From: Lateolabrax maculatus
Lineage: Eukaryota > Chordata > Actinopteri > Acropomatiformes > Lateolabracidae
Assembly (NCBI GenBank): GCA_031216445.1
Contig: CM062198.1
Coordinates: forward strand, 1,922,001 to 1,986,000
Length of the DNA: 64,000 bases
Direction: 5' to 3'
Within the stretch, counting starts at the first letter, position 1; the number at the start of each line of letters is the position of its first letter. The notes beneath the pieces are model-generated. The model had not been told where the DNA came from. It ran no database searches and saw nothing but the letters and a program-made list of their open reading frames with translations. The translations under genes and the position numbers were made by a program. Shown piece by piece: positions 13,001-23,116 of this stretch.

Positions 13001-16000
13001 CAAATGGATGGATGGATGAATAGGAATGAGGTCTCACTGGATGGAGGTGATGTTTTATTGCAGCAGTATTTATGTTGTGATAGACAGAAAGCTTCAGTGT
13101 ACAGGCTTGTACTGTAGTTGTAAAACCATTCAATTCAGTAACATTGTGATGATGATGAGCACCAGGTGAGATGTCCAAACAGAGCCCAGGTGATCTCTGG
13201 GAAATGAAGTGCAGAAATGTTGTCGGTCTTTAAACATCCTCTGAACCCTGAGCAGCTGTTTGGAGGCTGCCAGTCGACAACTGAATGTACTGGTTTTCTC
13301 CCAGTCTGAAAGCAGCTGCTGTCAATTTGACACACAGCTTATCTGACAATTAAAGGCACAGTCCAACTTTTTTGGTGTATCCTTTTCTTTGCTGTCTTAC
13401 TTGCAACAACAGTTTTATTGGCCACTTGGAAAATTGGCCAAGAAAATGTTCACATTTTCATTCATATTTCATTCAATAAGTCCAATATTCATTATGTTTT
13501 ATCTCTGATTTTTAGCTGCTGTATGCTCCACTGTGTTCAAGTCAAGTCAAGTCAATTTTATTTGTATAAAAGCGCCAAATCATAACAAAAGTTATCTCAA
13601 GATGCTTTTCACATAGAGTAGGTCTTGACCATACTCTTTAAAATATTAAAGACGGTACTATCAGCTTTTTTTTTTCTTTAGACCTGCAGAGGCCAAAAAC
13701 GATGCTATGGGCTGAAACTTGCTATAAAGCTCTGTAAAGATGATGGGAGATACAGATTCTTATTATTGGTACATCAAAGACCCCTAACTTATTGAAGCCA
13801 TTGTAACCCAATATATAGTGGTCTCCTTCTCTGTAATACACAGACTCAAAAATATATGATCATCATCAGAGAACTATTATTAAAAAATCCTGGTCCCTGG
13901 AATTTGACCTGGGGGGAGACTCTGACAGCCAGGAAGAACAGCTTGCCAATCACCTGCTTAACCAGAGTGCAGCATGTCAGACTCAGAGGGAGACAGAAGC
14001 CCCAGACCCTTAGCATTCCTCCCACGAGGCCCGAGAAAAAATGAAGGCTGTCTGTGCTGTGTGACGGAAGCTTGCTGCAGGGGAGCTCCCACAGCTCTGC
14101 TGCAGCGTTTAAATGCATGCTGGCGCTCTGAGGCCCAAATCAATTAGAGAAACCTTGTAGTGCTCCTCCACATGTGTTTGCAGAGATCCTTCAACAGTTT
14201 GTTTCAAGCTGTCTCTGCCCGACTCTGGGAATGCACCAAGGCCTCTCAGGAAGCCTTTTGTTCTCTCTATCAACACCTGTTAGTGTCTACTGCTGGTTTG
14301 ATTGGTAGTGTACCAGTTTGGCATCAGAGCGTTCTCCTTCCCCCGGAACATGATGCCAACATTGGTGGCGTGATCTCTGGAGGAGTAGAAGTCGGTGTAA
14401 TCACCTGTGAAAAACAGAGAGGAGACTTCATTAGAGGGACGGGCTGAAATATTCACCCTTCTCTTATTAGTAACCTGACTGAAGGAGCCAAGTCATAAGA
14501 AGTAGAAATGTTACATGTTGTTAAACAGTGCCCCCTGGTGCTGATGTTTCTACTTAACCACATGAATGCTGTTCTCCACATTTATATCTACTAAGTAACT
14601 AAGCAAATTCCCAATAAAAAGCCCCAAAGCCAGGTCTACAAAGAAATGATTTTCCAAGTTTGGGTCAGAATATGTTCCCTAAGCATGCCAACAATTCAAG
14701 CAACTAGATCTGTAAATGTTTTTCATTTGTGTATTGTTTAGAAATAATATAGAGAGTCCATAGTAATTAAAACTGTAAAAGTGTGGGAGACTAAACTGGG
14801 ATTTTGAAGAGATGATAGGGTATTGTGGCAGTAGAAATTCAACCAGTAGCGGTTGGTGACATTAACACAGGGTGACATGTAATACAGCCACATTAACTAA
14901 CAAACGCATTATTCAGTAGGTGTGATGGGACAACCCTTTGGTCTGCTGAGGAAAACTACCAGCATGATAACAGGAGTTTGAACCCTCAGGAGAGGCTCAC
15001 CGATGTCTGCAGGGAGGTGCATGATGGCTGCACTCTGATGGACAAATGCTCTGCAGAGACAAGGACAGAGAGACAAAAAGCTCTGATTAAATAAACTGTC
15101 TTAAGAAAGGATCAAGAACTAGAAGCAAATAGAAGGTAGCCATCAGTAAATGAGTTTCCACTTTACAAGAAATTATTTCTAGAAAATATCAAAGACCATA
15201 GAAGGGAAACTCTCCATTGAAGGCTGATTTTCATATTTTTGGATTGTATATTTTGAACATGTTCAGTTCCACAAAACATGCGATCAGTGCAGAAGCAATA
15301 TTTCATTCCAGTCAGCGAGGTCACTGAGGGTCACTGACTGATGAAGACTACGCAAACTTCACATCTATAGACTCTACACAGACTGACCTGCTCCGAAGAC
15401 TGACATCATCTCTCAGTGTGCTCTCATTGGCTGACAGCAACACCTGCAAAGTCCTCCTGGTCTCCCTCCAGGCCTCATGACCCAGAGCCATGAGGGCATT
15501 CAGTTTGGGCTTTTAGGGAGACAGAGATAACTATTAAAATATAATACGAGTAATTACGAGTTTATTTTCTGGTTCAACCTGCTGGCCTGAACACATGAAT
15601 AACGCCCAGATGATATCTGTGTATTTTACAGCTAGTTTCTCTCCAGCTGTTTTTCTTCTCATGGATGGACTGATCTACCGACCAGGGGTGGAATATACTT
15701 GAGTACATTTACTTAGAGTTGTACTTTAGTGCAAATGTGATGTAGGTGAGTACTTTGACTTTATGTTACGTTACACCTCTAATTTAAGTAGAAATATTGT
15801 ACATTTCAATTCATATTTATTTATGAAACAAATCCCTAGCTTATACATTGTGATACAAAGTTAAACATTAAACTTAGTTCAAATTTGCTACCTGCTTGAT
15901 CAGATACAACATTTAAATGATGAATACACATTCATGCATTGATGACAATAATCCTTTATAATAATATACAAAAAGACAGCCAAGGGTGCTTCTGGGCTTT

Positions 16001-17124
16001 TATTCTTGGTACTTTTATTACACTTTGATGATACGTAACTTCTACTTTAAATTCAGTTATAAATACAAGCTTTTTAGAGAAATCTTGTAACTGAGTATTT
16101 TCACATTGTGGTTCAGTACAGGATCTGAGGACTCGTTTACCAGATTTTGAATCAATAGGTATTGGAAGAGTTCTGTTTGCTCACCTGAGAGCCTCAGTGT
16201 AGTTAAAGTGGAGGAACATTAGGCCGCAGAGATGGGATTCACTGGAAGGTCCTATCATCATACTACAGGATGATGACAGTAGCTGTCAGGAGGACTGTAG
16301 TATGATAATACTACCTGGTTTGCTACTCTGATGTTGTACACTACATCTGATTCATGTCAGACTTAAAAGGTACACTGAGTTCTGGTGCCTTTTCCCTGAT
16401 TACCCTTAGTGATTAAACTTACCTGGTCAAAGACATCCTGATGTTTGGAAATCACAGGTCCTTGAAACAAAGACTTTATCACACGTAGGTCCAGAATCTG
16501 GTCTCCAATGGCAACACCAATGCGATGTTCGGGCTGGGAAATAAAACACACTATTATTGAGACATAACTATAAATGATCCACAGTGCACTTCCACTACCC
16601 TGCATCTATCAAGGGTTCTAAATATGTTCTTTCAAGTTTCTAAGCCACATGTTAACCTGGATCGTTGAAGTGGAGCAGTTTCCCTCTTCAGCAAAAGCAA
16701 CAACAGTATTTTAGCATTTGCAGTTATGCAATTTTGTATTATCCCTTTAATATGTTTTGTTTTGGTGCATTTTGTTAATGCTGTTGGGGTGTAAGATTTG
16801 TACCGGGTTTGAGTGGAAAGACCTAGGAACCTTAGTGCACTCATAGCTGCCACACACACTTCAACACACTTCAGCAGACGAGGACTGTGACTATGAACAC
16901 AAAGTTTCCAACAGACCAAATATGTGGAAAGCTTTTGTTTTGGAAACCCTCAATGTGTCTGACTTGGCAACACTGCATGTGTCTATGAACAGTTCCGTTT
17001 TATCTGCTGGCAAACCAAATAGAAATAAACAGACTGCACTTACATTATCAGGAGTGGAGAATATCCCATAAGGGAGGTTGTGGAAGGAAAAATCCGACGT
17101 TGCATCTACTTTTATGAAGGACAT
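4010..17124 (-). CDS. fah: Fumarylacetoacetase, complete 14-exon gene
   Basis: The enzyme cleaves fumarylacetoacetate to fumarate and acetoacetate, the last step of tyrosine catabolism; the family is a cytosolic homodimer. Coding exons in transcript order: 17044-17124, 16423-16533, 15388-15509, 15001-15050, 14314-14404, 12811-12908, 11087-11139, 10777-10876, 7859-7989, 7532-7607, 6886-6932, 5259-5360, 4684-4801, 4010-4086. All junctions are GT..AG and keep frame, giving 1257 bases and 418 residues, one fewer than human FAH. The start gives MSFIKVDA, as in the family. Residues known from mouse FAH structures are present: metal ligands D126, E199, E201, D233; catalytic H133 and E364; R237, Q240, K253; substrate contacts Y128, R142, Y159, T350. 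The fold's GTPI and RPGDLLASGTISGP blocks are intact. Exon sizes up to exon 13 match what I recall of human FAH. No break was seen. Intron 8 carries a solo LTR and intron 5 a LINE tail. Identification is near certain. Confidence 0.97.
7040..7350 (+). repeat. Teleost interspersed repeat in FAH intron 10
   Basis: The stretch has the wording of a very common fish repeat: GTACATTTACTTAA, then CTCCACTACATCTCAGAGGG and TTTATTCCACTACATTTATC. It is interrupted at about 7125-7171 by a short insertion flanked by CTCCACTA on both sides. I cannot assign a transposon class to the host repeat. Confidence 0.6.
7445..7472. repeat. (GT)n microsatellite in FAH intron 10
   Basis: A short GT run with one TTT interruption. 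Confidence 0.9.
9592..9989 (-). mobile_element. Solo LTR of a Ty3-type retrotransposon in FAH intron 8
   Basis: Read on the minus strand, the sequence starts at 9989 with TGTGACGACCCGTATGGACT and follows the LTRs of the element at 19557-21656 to its end near 9592. A 5-base target-site duplication, ATATC, flanks it at 9587-9591 and 9990-9994. There is no internal sequence, so LTR-LTR recombination left one LTR. It has the same orientation as FAH. Compared with both LTRs of the complete-ended relative it lacks the stretch holding AATAAA (near 9648-9652). Confidence 0.88.
13538..13647 (-). mobile_element. 5'-truncated LINE tail in FAH intron 5
   Basis: About 110 bases of the minus strand match the last part of the LINE family seen at 38263-41824. 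They start with the CAAGTCAAGTCAAGTC tandem tail (as read on plus) and stop near AAAATATT. Extreme 5' truncation is usual for target-primed reverse transcription. Confidence 0.85.
15684..16141. repeat. Teleost interspersed repeat in FAH intron 2
   Basis: The segment has the typical ends of a widespread fish repeat: GGGGTGGAATATACTTGAGTA at the left and GAGTATTTTCACATTGTGGT near the right, with an AT-rich middle. It looks like a diverged relative of the repeat at 7040-7350. It is probably non-autonomous; I see no coding part. Confidence 0.55.
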
Positions 17125-17190
17125 CTTCTCTTTAGTAGCCTCACTGAGTTACCGAGTGACTGAGCAGCAGCAGCAAGCACTTCCAGATGT

Positions 17191-17199
17191 TTGACTTTG
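17191..17199 (+). promoter_or_regulatory. Possible HNF4-type motif upstream of FAH
   Basis: TTGACTTTG is one mismatch from the reverse complement of the HNF4-specific element CAAAGTCCA and lies 67 bases upstream of the FAH start codon. A CCAAT box sits further upstream at 17225-17229. Liver expression of FAH makes such a site reasonable, but a 9-base match is weak evidence. Confidence 0.2.
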
Positions 17200-17388
17200 G
17201 ACAGGTCCGCCTCCCCCTGCACAGCCAATCACTTGCTGCCTATAGTATCCTCCCTAATCCAGACCTCTGGGAGTTAATGCAAACCAGCCTGCTAAATGAC
17301 TAAGCAAAACTGAAGTCTAGGTACTGACTATCCTGTGGATATTTACGCCACTGTGAAGAAAAAAATAACGATCCTGTAAGTCATAATT

Positions 17389-17461
17389 ATCAGAATCAGA
17401 ATCAGAATCTGAATCAGGTTTATTGTCATGTAGGTTTTCACATACAAGTAATTTGTAGAGG
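17389..17461 (+). repeat. Short teleost repeat with TCAGAATCAGAATC start
   Basis: Reiterated TCAGAA units lead into GGTTTATTGTCATGTA, a common motif at one end of fish interspersed repeats. A similar motif occurs near 50603-50650. Confidence 0.5.
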
Positions 17462-18099
17462 ACAAGTCCATTAATCAATCAGTCAATTGACAGAAAATAT
17501 AATGATTCAATTTTGATCATCAATTAATTGTTTCATTGTATCATTTTCAAGCAAAGATTCCCAACATTCTCTCTTTTCTCTCACATTAGGTTTTGGAATG
17601 TTGGTTGGATAAAACAAGCAATTTCAATCCGTCACTTTGAGCTCTGCAGTTTTATAATTGGCATTTCTCACTATTCTGACATTTCATAAACAAAAACATG
17701 CTATTAAATGATAGTTAAAAGAGTACTCCACTGACATAGCATTGCCTCATGAAAAAATCGATGCAGCAGAAGTGGAGATATCATCTTTTTTATTTCACGC
17801 ATTGGCACCTACATTACCCAGTTCATCTGTGAGGCACCTTTCAACAACAAGGCAATTCAACGTGCTTTACATGAGCAATAAGATGGCAATAACACAAGAT
17901 ATAAAAGAAACACAAGACAATGTAAAACACACATACAAATAGGATTTAAAAAGAGCAAAAGTACTCCACATGTCCGACAGCTGTGAGAGATCCTATAGGA
18001 TAGGGCACAAACTCACTGATCTGTTCCCTGATCACAGGTACTATCATCTAGTATCTGAAAAATTCCCCCTGGCTAAAAGTTGTTTTTAATGTTTATTAT

Positions 18100-19080
18100 G
18101 TATTATGTACTACCAAGCAAGATTTGGGGTTAGCGAGGTAACTCTAGGTTTAACCCTGGGTTTTCTTACTGGGGTACATCGCCATGGTAACTTGTGCTTA
18201 CACCTAACTTGCTCCGGAGCAGGTTTATGTTCAAGATTACGGAGGCACATTATTGCCACGCTAGAAAAGAAAAATGGACCAGGTTATAGCAGGTAACGCA
18301 GCTCAACTTCCAGGGTTGAACAGGTTTTAGCAGGTAATGCAGCTCAACTTCCAGGGGTGCACCCACAGTCTGTATGCATTGCCTTGGGTTACATATATGG
18401 GTACTTTTATGTATGCTGTGTGTGATGTATGTAACAGAAAAATCATCTAAAGGCTGAATAAAGTTACTCATTGTGTTGTCACACTGGCACATTGCTGCAT
18501 GGACACTAAGGGTTTTCAGAAAATGCAGTAGCCTGGATAATTAAAGGTCATTCCTGTTTAACACATGAATATTCACACAGCACAGGTGTCACAGTTGGAC
18601 TTTTTCTCTCAACCATGGATTGAGTCCTTTCCAATACTCACTGACTTTAATCCTGTTATCTTTTGGAATTATATCCCAAACACTTTGCAGATGACTTGTG
18701 ACCATCACTGCATGGTCACTAGCACTAAGGCAAAGTGGCCTGGGTCAGTCCGTGATTCCCAGATCTTCAGGGCCCTGCACCGTGCCACAGATGCTAGCAG
18801 GGTATTGCAAGACAGGGGTACACCTGCCAGCCCTTATAGCCCTCACTGACCCCATATCCTGACCCTGATGCAGGGCCACAATAGATTCAACGTGGCACAA
18901 AAAAACAGGGTCAGGATAGAAATGACATTTTGGAAACTGAAAGCCTGCGTCACCTGCCTGTGTGGGCTCAAGCTTGCAGAATCCTCTCAGCTCCACAATA
19001 TAGCCACCATACAGAAGGAGAGGGCCCCCCCAGTCAGCCAACAACCCTCTGATGTTGTGGAGCCATCATCCTAGACCCCC
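18100..19080 (+). mobile_element. Degraded PIF/Harbinger DNA transposon with transposase relic
   Basis: The frames at about 18630-18850 and 18868-19074 resemble the C-terminal half of Harbinger (HARBI1-like) transposases: CDHHCMVTSTKAKWPGSVRD with SQIFRAL matches the block around the second catalytic acid, and RFNVAQKNRVRIEMTFWKLK is the later conserved block before an LHNIATI motif. The reading frame shifts between the two parts and no N-terminal half is visible, so it cannot be active. Upstream, at 18130-18250, lies untranslated sequence of the kind found in fish Harbinger families, and a roughly 50-base imperfect direct repeat lies at about 18286-18356. Confidence 0.7.
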
Positions 19081-19556
19081 CTGCCTGCAGGGCTGAGAGA
19101 AGCTATCACATGGTCATTTCTTTATTCTTCAGTTATCTTTGGTTCTCCCGTTCCTGGGAGACATTAAAATACATTTTAGTTGAATTGTTTCCCAGGCCTG
19201 GAAATAAATGACGTTACTGAATTACTTTCTTTTCGTCCTTTAGTTGTTTTTTGTGCTCTATCAAGTTTTATTGTCCTCTTGTAGAGAGACAACCTGAAAC
19301 AAATCACACACATAATACAGTTTCTTTAAAGGAATAAAGGATATTTTAATCTTTTTTAATCCAGGTTTATTTTCTCTAAAACTCAAAGGAATTGTATTTA
19401 TGAACATAGAGGGAGAACAAAACACACTCGGGGCTGTTCAATCTGAAAGACAACAAATACAAGATTAAAATTTAATATGTCAAATTAGTCTCACATATCC
19501 ATCTTAAAGAAAATTAAGATAAATAAAGTTCTCTGTTAACTAATGGACAGAGGACA

Positions 19557-19857
19557 TGTGACGACCCTTATGTTCTCATGAGACCACTTCCTGTTTTATT
19601 TTGTAATTTTCTGTACTCCTGCTTTCCAGTTTGTTTTACTTCCTGCCACTTATTCAGTCCATTTTCTGTCCAGCCTGTTCATTTCTGCCTCCTGTACCTT
19701 TTTGAGCCTCTTTGGAGTGCCATTTTGTTTAGATATTTTTTGAGCCTCTTTGGAGTGCCTTTCTGTGGAACGCCTGTTTGTTTTGTGCTTTTTCAATAAA
19801 CTTTTATTTTTTGGACTTCGATTCTGCAACTGAGTCTTCCTCTGCCTGACCATCACA
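19557..19857 (+). repeat. 5' LTR of the Ty3-type element
   Basis: It starts TGTGACGACCC and ends CATCACA. It is about 110 bases shorter than the 3' LTR because an internal block is absent after TTCCTGCCACTTATT. It carries TTCAATAAACTTTTA, a polyadenylation signal. Confidence 0.88.
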
Positions 19858-19868
19858 ACAATCTGGCC

Positions 19869-21269
19869 ATGACAGACTCAGCAGTATCAGAGCCTTTTAG
19901 AACAGCCATCTGGAATCAGGGCCAGCGGCTTCATCAGCATGAGCAGCTGCTGACATCTCTCTCCACCACCATGCAGCAGCTTCAGGCCCAGCAGGAGAGT
20001 ATCCAGTCCTCTCTGGAGAACATGGTGGGCTCTCTTTCTAACCAGCTACAGCTGATGCACAAGGCCATTACTGCCACTCCCTCTTCCGGGCTCAGCCTGC
20101 CCCTGAGGAAATGGTCACTGAGCCTCTTATCCCTGCCCACGAGCCAAGAGCCGAGAGGTATAACGGGGACTCAGCCACCTGCCGCTTGTTCCTGGTAAAT
20201 TGCTCTCTCTTGTTTGAACTTAATCCTTCTTCTTATAGAACTGAGCGAGCAAAGGTGGCAACCGTTATTACTCACCTGACTGGCAGAGCACGGGAGTGGG
20301 CCACGGCAGAGTGGGCAAGACAGGCGGCCATATGTAACACATTCCAGGCAGGCAGCTAGGGATCTCCTGAGCCTCCACCAAGGCAGGGCAAGAGTCGTGG
20401 ACTATGCCATCGAATTCCGCACCCTGGCCACTGACAGTGGCTGGAATAACCATGCTCTTGCCAACGCTTTCCATAATGGATTAGCTGAGGATATTAAGGA
20501 CCAGCTCGCCACAGCTATCCTTTCAGTTATTGACCGGTTTTCCAAGATGGCTCACTACATTCCTCCGTCCAAATTGCCCTCTGCCAAAGAGACGGCAGAG
20601 GTTCTGTTGTCTAACGTGTTCCGGCTCCATGGTCTTCCTCAGGACATAGTTTCTGACCGTGGCCCTCAGTTCACATCACATTTCTGGAAGGAGTTCTGCT
20701 TGCTCATCGGGGGCAACGGTCAGCCTGTCGTCTGGTTACCATCCCCAGCCCAGTGGACAGACCGAAAGATAAAACCGGGAGATGGAGACTGGACTACGCT
20801 GCCTTGCCTCACAGAGCCCGACTACATGGAGTAAGCAACTGTTATGGGTTGAGTATGCACATAACTCTCTACCTGTTTCTGCCACAGGTTTATCACCCTT
20901 CCAGTGTGTATACGGCTACCTTCCCCGGACCATGAGAATCCACCCCACCTTTCATGTGTCCAGGATCAAGCCTGCCAGGGAGAGTCCGTTGGTCCCCTCC
21001 CCCAGACCCCCTCTGCCCCCCAGGGTTGTTGAGGGGGAACCAATATACTCTGTGAGACGCTTGCTGGCGGTCCGCCAGAGGGACAGGGGCCACCAATACC
21101 TTGTAGATTGGGAGGGGTATGGTCCAGAGGAGAGGTCATGGGTGTCAGCCAGTGACATTCTGGATCCCTCACTCATCGCAGATTTTCATCGTCGTCACCC
21201 TGATTTCCCTGGGCTGTCCAGTGCCGCCCCTGGAGGAGGGGGTACTGTTACGACCCGTATGGACTTATG
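19869..21269 (+). pseudogene. gag-integrase-chromodomain remnant of the Ty3-type element
   Basis: From 19869 a gag-like start (MTDSAVSEPF) runs through a glutamine-rich coiled-coil-like stretch, then shifts frame near 20110. A later gag part (LVNCSLLFELNPSSYRTERA and VDYAIEFRTLATDSGWNNHA) follows in other frames. At about 20518 gag runs directly into integrase core sequence (VIDRFSKMAHYIPPSK, then VSDRGPQFTSHFWKEF, the block with the second catalytic aspartate). The third catalytic region is frameshifted around 20740-20800. Positions 20930-21269 encode an HVSRIKP linker and a chromodomain (YLVDWEGYGPEERSWV). The deletion between gag and integrase removed most of pol. Confidence 0.85.
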
Positions 21270-21656
21270 AGACCACTTCCTGTTTTATTTTGTAATTTTC
21301 TGTACTCTTGCTTTCCAGTTTGTTTTACTTCCTGCCACTTATTGAGTTTCCTGCCAGTTTTGATTCCACACCTGTGTTACATTATCTCATTAGTTGTCTC
21401 ACCATTTATACCCCTTGCTTTTCCACCTAATTTGCCAGATTGTCTTTGTTCTCTCAGTCAGACTAGTGCTCCAGCCATTTTCTGTCCAGCCTGTTCGTTT
21501 CTGCCTCCTGTACCCTTTTGAGCCTCTTTGGAGTGCCTTTTTGTTTTGCCATTTTGAGCCTCTTTGGAGCGCCTGTTTGTTTTGTGCTTTTTCAATAAAC
21601 TTTTATTTTTTGGACTTCGATTCTGCGACTGAGTCCTCCTCTGCCTGATCATTACA
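21246..21656 (+). repeat. 3' LTR of the Ty3-type element
   Basis: It starts TGTTACGACCC directly after a GGAGGAGGGGGTAC polypurine-like tract and ends ATTACA. It carries TTCAATAAACTTTTA. It differs from the 5' LTR by substitutions and the length difference, so the insertion is not recent. Confidence 0.88.
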
Positions 21657-21774
21657 GGACAAGAATTACAGAGTACGACAGACTTCTCTTACCACAGCTG
21701 CACACCCATCTGAAGGAGAAACAGTGAATATGAGAGAGAGAGCACTGTCTTGAAATAAGGAGTGACCACCAGAA

Positions 21775-22890
21775 TCGATCACCGGCGATCGCTGCTCAAT
21801 GCACGCCGGTTAGTTTTGTGTCCGACTTGATCCCGACTTGCTCTGACGTCATGCACTAATGGACAACGATAACCTCGTGAGATCGAGGCGGCCACAGTTT
21901 TTAGAGCTAGGTGCCGCAGTTGCTCTCCACCGACTGCAAGACCCAGGGCATGATGGGAAACGCCTGGCTGTCGCTTGATCAAAGAGCTGATTGTTTTGTC
22001 CACAAACACCACGTGTTGTAGAAAATCCTCATTTTCTGTGTAGATAGTTTAATAAGAATTTATTCCGATTTTTCCAGAATATAGTAAATGTTTCAGTCAG
22101 TGATTTATGAATTATGTTCTACTGAACGATGGTCTGAGGATTTGACTGTGAAAGATACTTTTGTTTTGTTTCTATTTATGGACTTTCTCTGTTGTTTAAA
22201 CATGTTTGCACAGCACTCTGATCCTGGTCTGTTTGAGTTCATGGTGTCTTGTAAGGGCTGGGCATGCATGACAAAAAATTTCAATAATTCATTCATTCAT
22301 ATATATAATTTAAAAAACTAATTCATTAATAAATACAAATTATAATAAAGCCTAAGTACAACTTGATGACTGTGTTTGTCAACCAGAGAAGAGGAATATG
22401 TTTAGTCCAAGTTATAATTATTGTGAAGAAACAGAAAAGCTATTAAAAACCTGTTGGGAACTGATTCTTATATATTCTGTGTATCTCTGAAGGAAACTTG
22501 TGTGTTATCGTCCTCACTGCTGCTGTTCCTCTGTGATGCCTGTATGAAGCTGTGAGGACGTTGATTCACTAGTTACATTTCTAAAAGTTAGGGTCGTATG
22601 ATTGTTTTTATGTAAACTCCACCAGAGACAGTTCATCTTTGGCTCTACTTAAACTACAATCAGCCTACAGATGGATCGAACAGGACGTAAATATCTCCGT
22701 CACTTCCTGTATATTCTTTGAAGGCTGCTGGAAACTGTCCGACTTGACTGCAGCTTTTTGTCACCGCCCCCTGCTGCTGCCGCCTGATCTCGTCCACTTT
22801 CCAGGCGAGGCGCAGTTCATCTCGAACGAGCCTATCAAGTCGGACACAAAACTAACCGGCATGCATTGCGCGGCGATCGATTCTGCGCAG
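21775..22890. repeat. Widely spaced inverted repeat upstream of MTHFS
   Basis: The reverse complement of about 21786-21830 matches 22834-22880 over roughly 45 bases with a few mismatches; both contain AAGTCGGACACAAAACTAAC. The arms are about 1 kb apart. A second motif, TCGAACGAGCCTATCA, occurs directly at about 22822 and 22902. No transposase is seen between the arms. It could be a non-autonomous element or two oppositely inserted copies of one repeat. Confidence 0.6.
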
Positions 22891-23116
22891 GCCTGGCTCA
22901 TTTCGAACGAGCCTATCATCTCATGTGCAGTAGAGGCGGACTGTGGGGCCGTCCCAGCTGATCCCAGGCTGCCGATTATGGACTGTTGGCACCAGTCCTG
23001 TCACGTGTCTGTCGGCCCGTTAATGTTTGACTCGTGGGAAGTGTTTTGGAGCAGAACAGCAAACCCGGGACATCAAGTCCTCCTCTTGACTCCGGTCTCC
23101 GGTCTCCGGAGGCAGC

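Larger units (their letters stand above)
19557..21656 (+). mobile_element. Deleted Ty3-type LTR retrotransposon with chromodomain
   Basis: The element has two LTRs, a 5-base target-site duplication GGACA (19552-19556 and 21657-21661), and residual gag, integrase and chromodomain coding sequence. Protease, reverse transcriptase and RNase H are missing. It is about 2.1 kb, where complete Ty3-type elements run to roughly 5 kb or more. The chromodomain places it among the chromoviruses. It lies between the FAH and MTHFS starts. Confidence 0.9.
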
